Shown: piece after piece, positions 58,894 through 64,000 of the stretch
Layout: every line of letters begins with the position of its first letter
How positions within the stretch are numbered: the stretch's first letter is position 1
Assembly: GCF_000004195.4 (NCBI RefSeq)
Contig: NC_030683.2
Span: 168,681 to 232,680, forward strand
DNA from: Xenopus tropicalis
Taxonomy: Eukaryota > Chordata > Amphibia > Anura > Pipidae
DNA length: 64,000 nt
Reading direction: 5' to 3'
Position numbers and translations under genes: made by a program
The notes under the pieces: model-generated
What the model was told of the DNA's origin: nothing
Databases searched by the model: none
The model's input: only the letters and a program-made list of their open reading frames with translations

Positions 58894-59036
58894 AACTTCC
58901 CATAATGCCTTATTCTATATTGTATGATGAACAGATCTGTATATAATATATATATACACCTTGCCACCATCCCATTCCTGGGCATCACTGTCCCGCCCCC
59001 TCAATATCATTGGCCCACTTCCACCGAAACCAAAAG

Positions 59037-59380
59037 TTTGCAGCCCGTAGGAGTAATTTATCAATGGTCAAGTTTGATTTTTTTTGGGCTTAAAATACTT
59101 GAATTCGGGTTATGGTTTGAAAACTCGAATGTTTGATATTTATTAAGTGCAAAAACCCTGAGAACTTGAATGTCAAAATTTGCCATCTAGAAGCGTTTGA
59201 GTTTCTATAGAAGCCAATGGGAGTTGTTCTAGTCAAGCCGTTTCTCACGTTTTTTGAGAAATTACGTTTTCTCATTCAGTGACTTTATTAATAAATTTGA
59301 TTTGTGAGTTTATTCAATTTAGAAAAACAAACTCAAATTCACAAAGTTGAAAACTGATAAATAAGCCCCTAAGTCTCCGC
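59037..59380. repeat. AT-rich Xenopus interspersed repeat
   Basis: Contains GGGCTTAAAATACTTGAATT, CTATAGAAGCCAATGGGAGT and ends AACTGATAAATAAGCCCCTA. I recognise the family as common in Xenopus. No coding capacity. Confidence 0.65.
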
Positions 59381-59430
59381 TGTAGAGGAGCAACTAAAGG
59401 GGCCGCAATATCCCCCCCAATGATTCAGAT

Positions 59431-60760
59431 CAGTGCTGTCCAACTTCTGTGGTACCGAGGGCCGGAATTTTTCCAACCTACGTGGTGGAGGGCCGATAAT
59501 GGAAGCCAGTTTTGACCACTCCCCTTTTTGAAACCACACCCATGTTATCACATGACCATACCCATATTAATGGTTGTAGTACAGCAAAAACCTGCCATAC
59601 TCTGCCTGCCCTCCCCTGTCTGTGTGTGCCATACTCCTGCTGCCCTCCCCTGTCTGTGTGTGCCATACTCTCCCTTCCCTACCCTGCCTGTGTGTGCAAT
59701 ACTCTGCCTGCCCTACCCTGCCTGTGTGATCCATACTCTGCCTTCCCTATGCTGTCTGTGTGTGCCATACTCTGCCTTCCCTACCCTGCCTGTGTGTGCC
59801 ATACTCTGCCTGCCCTACCCTGCCTGTGTGTGCAATACTCTGCCTCGCCTACCCTGCCTGTGTGTGCCATACTCTGCCTCCCTATGCTGTCTGTGTGTGC
59901 AATACTCTGCCTGCCCTACCCTGCCTGTGTGTGCATACTCTGCCTTCCCTATGCTGTCTGTGTGTGCCATACTCTGCCTGCCCTACCCTGCCTGTGTGTG
60001 CCATACTCTGCCTTCCCTACCCTGCCTGTGTGTGCCATACTCTGCCTGCCCCTACCCTGCCTGTGTGTGCCATACTCTGCCTTCCTACCCTGCCTGTGTG
60101 TGCCATACTCTGCCTCCACCCTGCTGTGTGTGCCATCCTCTGCCTGCCCTATGCTGCCTGTGTGTGCCATACTCTGCCCTGTCCTATGCTGCCTGTGTGT
60201 GCCATACTCTACCTGCCCTATGCTGCCTGTGTGTGCCATACTCTGCCTTCCCTACCCTGCCTGTGTGTGCCATACTCTGCATTCCCTACCCTGCCTGTGT
60301 GTGCCATACTTTGTGTGTGCCATTCTTGGCTGGTTGTGCCATACTTGGCCTGTGTGTGCCATACTCTGCCTTCCCTACCCTGCCTGTGTGTGCCATACTC
60401 TGCCTGCCCTACCCTGCCTGTGGTGTGCCATACTCTGCCTTCCTACTCTGCTGTGTGTGCCATACTCTGCCTTCCCTACCCTGCCTGTGTGTGCCATACT
60501 CTGCCTGCCCTACCCTGCCTGTGTGTGCCATACTCTGCCTTCCCTACCCTGCCTGTGTATGCCATACTCTGCATTCCCTACCCTGCCTGTGTGTGCCATT
60601 CTCAGCCTGCCCTATGCTGCCTGTGTGTATGGCAGTGCACACAGTGATACAATGCTGGCACTGCTCCTACAGGCTGCACAATAACTATATATTAAAAAAC
60701 TTTTTAATTGCAGTACCACCTCAGTATATGTTCTTTTTGTAGTGTGCAGGGATTATTTGT
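59431..60760. mobile_element. Xenopus repeat element with internal minisatellite
   Basis: Left part begins CAGTGCTGTCCAACTTCTGT and includes GGAGGGCCGATAATGGAAGC. The middle is the ~34-bp array. The right part continues ATGGCAGTGCACACAGTGAT. I recognise it as a common Xenopus family; the class is not certain, although the left end resembles hAT termini. Confidence 0.6.
59590..60630. repeat. ~34-bp minisatellite, ~31 copies
   Basis: The unit is GTGTGTGCCATACTCTGCCT followed by (T/G)CCCTACCCTGCCT. It gives three long false Cys-rich frames on the plus strand. Confidence 0.95.
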
Positions 60761-60887
60761 GAGTTTCTACTGCTCCTGAGGTGGGAACACAGAGGGGGGT
60801 GAATATATCCGGGAATGTTCCGCAGGGAGTGATGGATATAGAGAAACTAAAGAGATTACACAATATATTATCCTCATTACCCTCCAC

Positions 60888-61537
60888 TAGTCATGAGCGA
60901 ATCACCATAAAATTTGCAAATCAGCAAAAAAATTCACAAAACACATTTGTTGCGCAATTTTTTTTTCGCTCGCATATTTTTTGTCGCCCACGTCAATTGT
61001 TTGCCGCCCGTGCTTTTTGATGCGACCGCGCCCAATTTTGTGTGACCACGCCCTTTTTTTTACACAACCACTCCCAATTTTACATGCCCGCAAACTTTTT
61101 TAACAGGACCACTCCCAATTTTATGTAACTGCGCCCTTTTTTTATAGGACCACTCCCAATTTTATGTAACTGCCCCCTTTTTTGATAGGACCACTCCCAA
61201 TTTTATGTAACTGTGCCCTTTTTTGATAGGACCACTCCCAATTTTGTAACTGGGCCCTTTTTTGATAGGACCACTCCCAATTTGATGTAACTGCGCCCTT
61301 TTTTTATTGGACCACTCCCAATTTTATGTAACTGCGCCCTTTTTTGACAGGACCACTCCCAATTTGACCTGACCGCGCCCTTGTTTGCACCCAATTTGAC
61401 GCGCAACAAAAAAATTCTGTGCGACAAATTTTTCCGCAACAATTTTCACGGAAGTTTCACAAAAAAAATTGCCAATGGTGGAATACGGAAATTCACTGCA
61501 AATCCATGTCTGGCGAAAAAATTTGCTCATTACTATC
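60888..61537. mobile_element. 'TGATGAGCGAA' family element with ~42-bp internal array
   Basis: Inverted ends TAGTCATGAGCGAAT and ATTTGCTCATTACTA. The interior holds about seven copies of GGACCACTCCCAATTTTATG with (T)GTAACTGCGCCC. No transposase. Confidence 0.78.
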
Positions 61538-61869
61538 CTTCACTATTAGTATTAAATCCATTTCTTCCAAATAAATATCTTCCCTTGAACCTTAAAGCCA
61601 GAGTCGCCTTGTGAGTGGTTTCATCCTCCCCATAATTCCCCCATAATTCCCCCGAAACGTAAAGATATCAGGGAATCAGATTCTGGAACGAAGGGAAACC
61701 AAAAATGTCGATAGAAAGATAAAAACACCCAAAATGTTTTGGGGGCCGCACATCCCTGAGCCAGGGGTCGTTTCAGCCCTTCCGGTTATTTCATAGACTG
61801 AGATATTTACGAAATGGGTAAATTTACAAAGCTCTGCAGGGATTCGCTACGACAGAGAATGTATTGGAA

Positions 61870-62211
61870 CTAGTGATGAGCGAATCTGTCCCACGAAAAT
61901 GTGCAGTGGAAAAATTGGGCGCAAGGAAAAAAAATGTTGTTGCGCGTCAAACTGGGCGCGGTCACGTAAACAAGGGTGTGGTTGTGTCCCCAAAAAGGGT
62001 GTGGTCACGTAAACAAGGGTGTGGTTGTGTAAAAAAGGGCATTGTTCAGTAAAAAGGGGGCGTGGTTCAGTCGAAAAAGGGCGTGGTTGAGTCATAAAAT
62101 GCTGGCGTAAAAGAAAAAAAAGTCGCGCAACAAATGCGTTTTGCAAATTTTCTTGTTGTTTCGCGGATTTTATGGTGAAGCAAAATGGGACAGATCCGCT
62201 CATCGCTATTC
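61870..62211. mobile_element. 'TGATGAGCGAA' family element
   Basis: TAGTGATGAGCGAATCTGTC on the left and GGGACAGATCCGCTCATCGC on the right, inverted to each other. The interior has GGGTGTGGTCACGTAAACAA-type repeats. Non-coding. Confidence 0.8.
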
Positions 62212-62250
62212 TCTAATACTAACGGGCTGTGAGTGGGACATAGCAAAGTA

Positions 62251-62270
62251 ATAATAATAATAATAATAAT
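62251..62270. repeat. (AAT)n microsatellite
   Basis: About seven AAT units. Confidence 0.9.
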
Positions 62271-62337
62271 TTCATAAGGAACGTAACCCGGAAGCTGCGA
62301 CTGAACCCAATCACTTTTGGAACAAAACAATTAACAC

Positions 62338-63016
62338 ACAGTGATGAGCGAATCTGTCCCATTTTGTTGAAAAATTTGTGAAACATGTTTGTCGCAATTT
62401 TTTTGTCGCCTGTGTCTTTTTTTGTCGCCCAAGCCCATTTTGACACGGCCGCCGGTGGTGAGCGAATTTTTTTTACCAGGCATGGATTCGCAGCGAATTT
62501 CTGCATTGTCGAATTGTTCCATGAAAATTCTCTGCTGAAAAATTTGTTGCACAAAAGTTTTTTGTTGCGCGTCCAATTGGGCGCGGCCGTGTAAAAAGAA
62601 GGCCCATGGTCACATCAAATTGGGTGTGGTTGCATCAAATTGGGTGTGGTCGTGTAAAAAGAAGGCCCATGGTCACGTCAAATTGGGTGTGGTTGCATTA
62701 AATTGGGCGCGGTCGTGGAGAAATTGGGTGCCAAAAATAGACGTTGGCGACAAAAAAATTGTGCGACAAATGCGTTTCCCAGATTTTTTGCTGAATTTTC
62801 TTGCCGTTTTCGCGGATTTCATGGCGAAGTGAAACAGACAGATTCGCTCAACCCTAACGGCCGCACCTATTTTGACGCAATGCAGCTTTTTGACGGGCAA
62901 CAAATGTTTTTGGTGGCGAATTTTCTCGGAAGTTTTGCGGAACAATTCGCCTATGGCGCAATGCGGAAATTTGCTGCGTATCTGTGCCGGGCAAAACAAT
63001 TTGCTCGTCGCTATTA
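62338..63016. mobile_element. Overlapping or nested 'TGATGAGCGAA' family copies
   Basis: Left end CAGTGATGAGCGAATCTGTC at 62339. An internal right end ACAGATTCGCTCAACCCTA occurs near 62839, then another right end CAATTTGCTCGTCGCTATTA near 62997. At least two copies are joined or nested. Confidence 0.7.
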
Positions 63017-63670
63017 ATACGTATTGAATATAGAATAAGTTATTTCCAAAACACCAAGTTCCTTAGAGTTCGGACCCTTTGGGGGTCACTCCCCGACCCA
63101 CAGATAATCCCATAGAGATATATATATATACTGTATATACACTATTAACCCTTCATATGATACAGGGTTCAGGTCTATGTTTTAGCTGATACTTTCTATT
63201 TTACTCCTGAGATGTCTCTTTGTTCCCTGCCCGTCTCGCACACTCTGCATCATTATGGGACGCTCTCCCTCCTTGCATCTCGGCAAATGAAAATATCCAC
63301 CCGCTTTGCTAACGAGACGATTAGAAACAATGAAATCGGAATGGCGGTATGAGGGTTTGCTTGAACAGCTGAATGAGTTGATCCTTCCCATATTATTATA
63401 TTGTACAAATGAGCGGATAAATCTATTTCTTCCTCTATTGAGATTTAATAGTTTGTTCTTTTATCTGAAATAGCTTTTTTTCCATGAAAGCTTCTTACAA
63501 TTGAATTAACATGGGGGGGGGGGGGGGGCAACATGTCCCACAAACCCCCCGGCCCATAGAACGTGGAAAGGCTATTTATCAGCTCTCAGATTTTTGATTT
63601 TTAGAGGTTTCTAATAAACGAGAAATTTGACTAAACTTGAATGCTGGCTTATTTATTACAATATTCAGAT
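63017..63670. other. No gene recognised
   Basis: Contains a short TA run near 63118 and a poly-G run at about 63512-63528. Confidence 0.45.
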
Positions 63671-63860
63671 ACAGGTATGGGACCCGTTATCCAGAATGCG
63701 TGGGACCTGGGGTTTTCCAGATAAGGGGTCTTTCTGTAATTCGGATCTCCTACCTTAAGTCTGCTAAAAAAAATATTTAAACAGTAATTAAACCCAATAG
63801 GGCTGTTCTGCCCCCAATAAGGGTATAAATTCCAATTAAACTCGATCATTGTTGTATTTA
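63671..63860. repeat. Abundant Xenopus interspersed repeat
   Basis: ACAGGTATGGGACCCGTTAT, CCTGGGGTTTTCCAGATAAG and AAACCCAATAGGGCTGTT are recognisable parts of a very common Xenopus family. No coding capacity. Confidence 0.75.
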
Positions 63861-64000
63861 TAAAATGGCTATATCGGGGCAGTAGGGATGGGAAAAGGCA
63901 TCTTCACTCAATAAACCAATTAACGAGCGTATTCTCTGGGGTATAATGAGCCGAGCTTCTGTATAAGAGACAGACCCTTAATTAAGAACCACTATTCACT

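Noticed and set aside
55084..58988. His/Cys/Gly-rich frames on the minus strand
   Set aside because: Readings of the 66-bp poly-C array; frame length simply follows C-run lengths.
59512..60742. Cys-rich frames (LPCLCVPYSA repeats), resembling secreted Cys-rich proteins
   Set aside because: Three overlapping frames from the ~34-bp minisatellite, with no signal peptide or conserved spacing beyond the repeat period.

Overview
This is vertebrate nuclear DNA, most likely from a Xenopus frog. Three independent signals support that: a tandem 5S rRNA gene array with the Xenopus-type upstream element, several interspersed repeat families I recognise as very common in Xenopus, and an intron-split TRPV5/TRPV6-type calcium channel gene. 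I cannot separate X. tropicalis from X. laevis by eye. There is no bacterial-style gene content, CRISPR array or operon. Nearly all long open frames are stop-free readings of tandem repeats.

Layout. 1-4160: interspersed repeats (a hAT-like element with an expanded internal 31-bp minisatellite; the 'TGATGAGCGAA' family; an 820-base N gap). 4161-4778: seven ~96-bp units. 4779-7193: ten 5S rRNA copies on the minus strand in ~264-bp units, seven of them unbroken at full length. 9174-39168: one gene on the minus strand, a TRPV5/6 epithelial calcium channel. I could place 15 coding exons, all with GT/AG borders and consistent phase, giving a 738-residue protein. About 22 kb of its 30 kb span (about 73%) is tandem array inside introns (units of ~11, 11, 49, 92, 112, 52, 20 and 57 bp plus CA/TA), and intron 10 also holds a dead Tc1/mariner copy. 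39169-47900: upstream flank with AAT triplet repeats, three long hairpins, a 158-bp array and an 11-bp array broken up by a recurring ~204-bp block. 48064-54780: a noisy 15-16-bp array that flips orientation before a 1000-base N gap. 55149-58893: a ~66-bp array with a variable poly-C tract. 59431-64000: further transposon-like repeats, one with a ~34-bp internal minisatellite.

Function. The only protein-coding gene I can support is the calcium channel: N-terminal ankyrin repeats, S1-S6, a TIID selectivity filter and a C-terminal tail with a conserved tryptophan. The 5S genes are separate Pol III units on the same strand, beyond its 3' end. Density of minisatellites next to 5S DNA would fit a subtelomeric location, but that is inference.

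I found no new biological system. The most unusual things are how completely minisatellites fill the introns of a normal-looking gene, minisatellites that seem to have grown from motifs inside transposable elements, and an array orientation switch that may be an assembly error.
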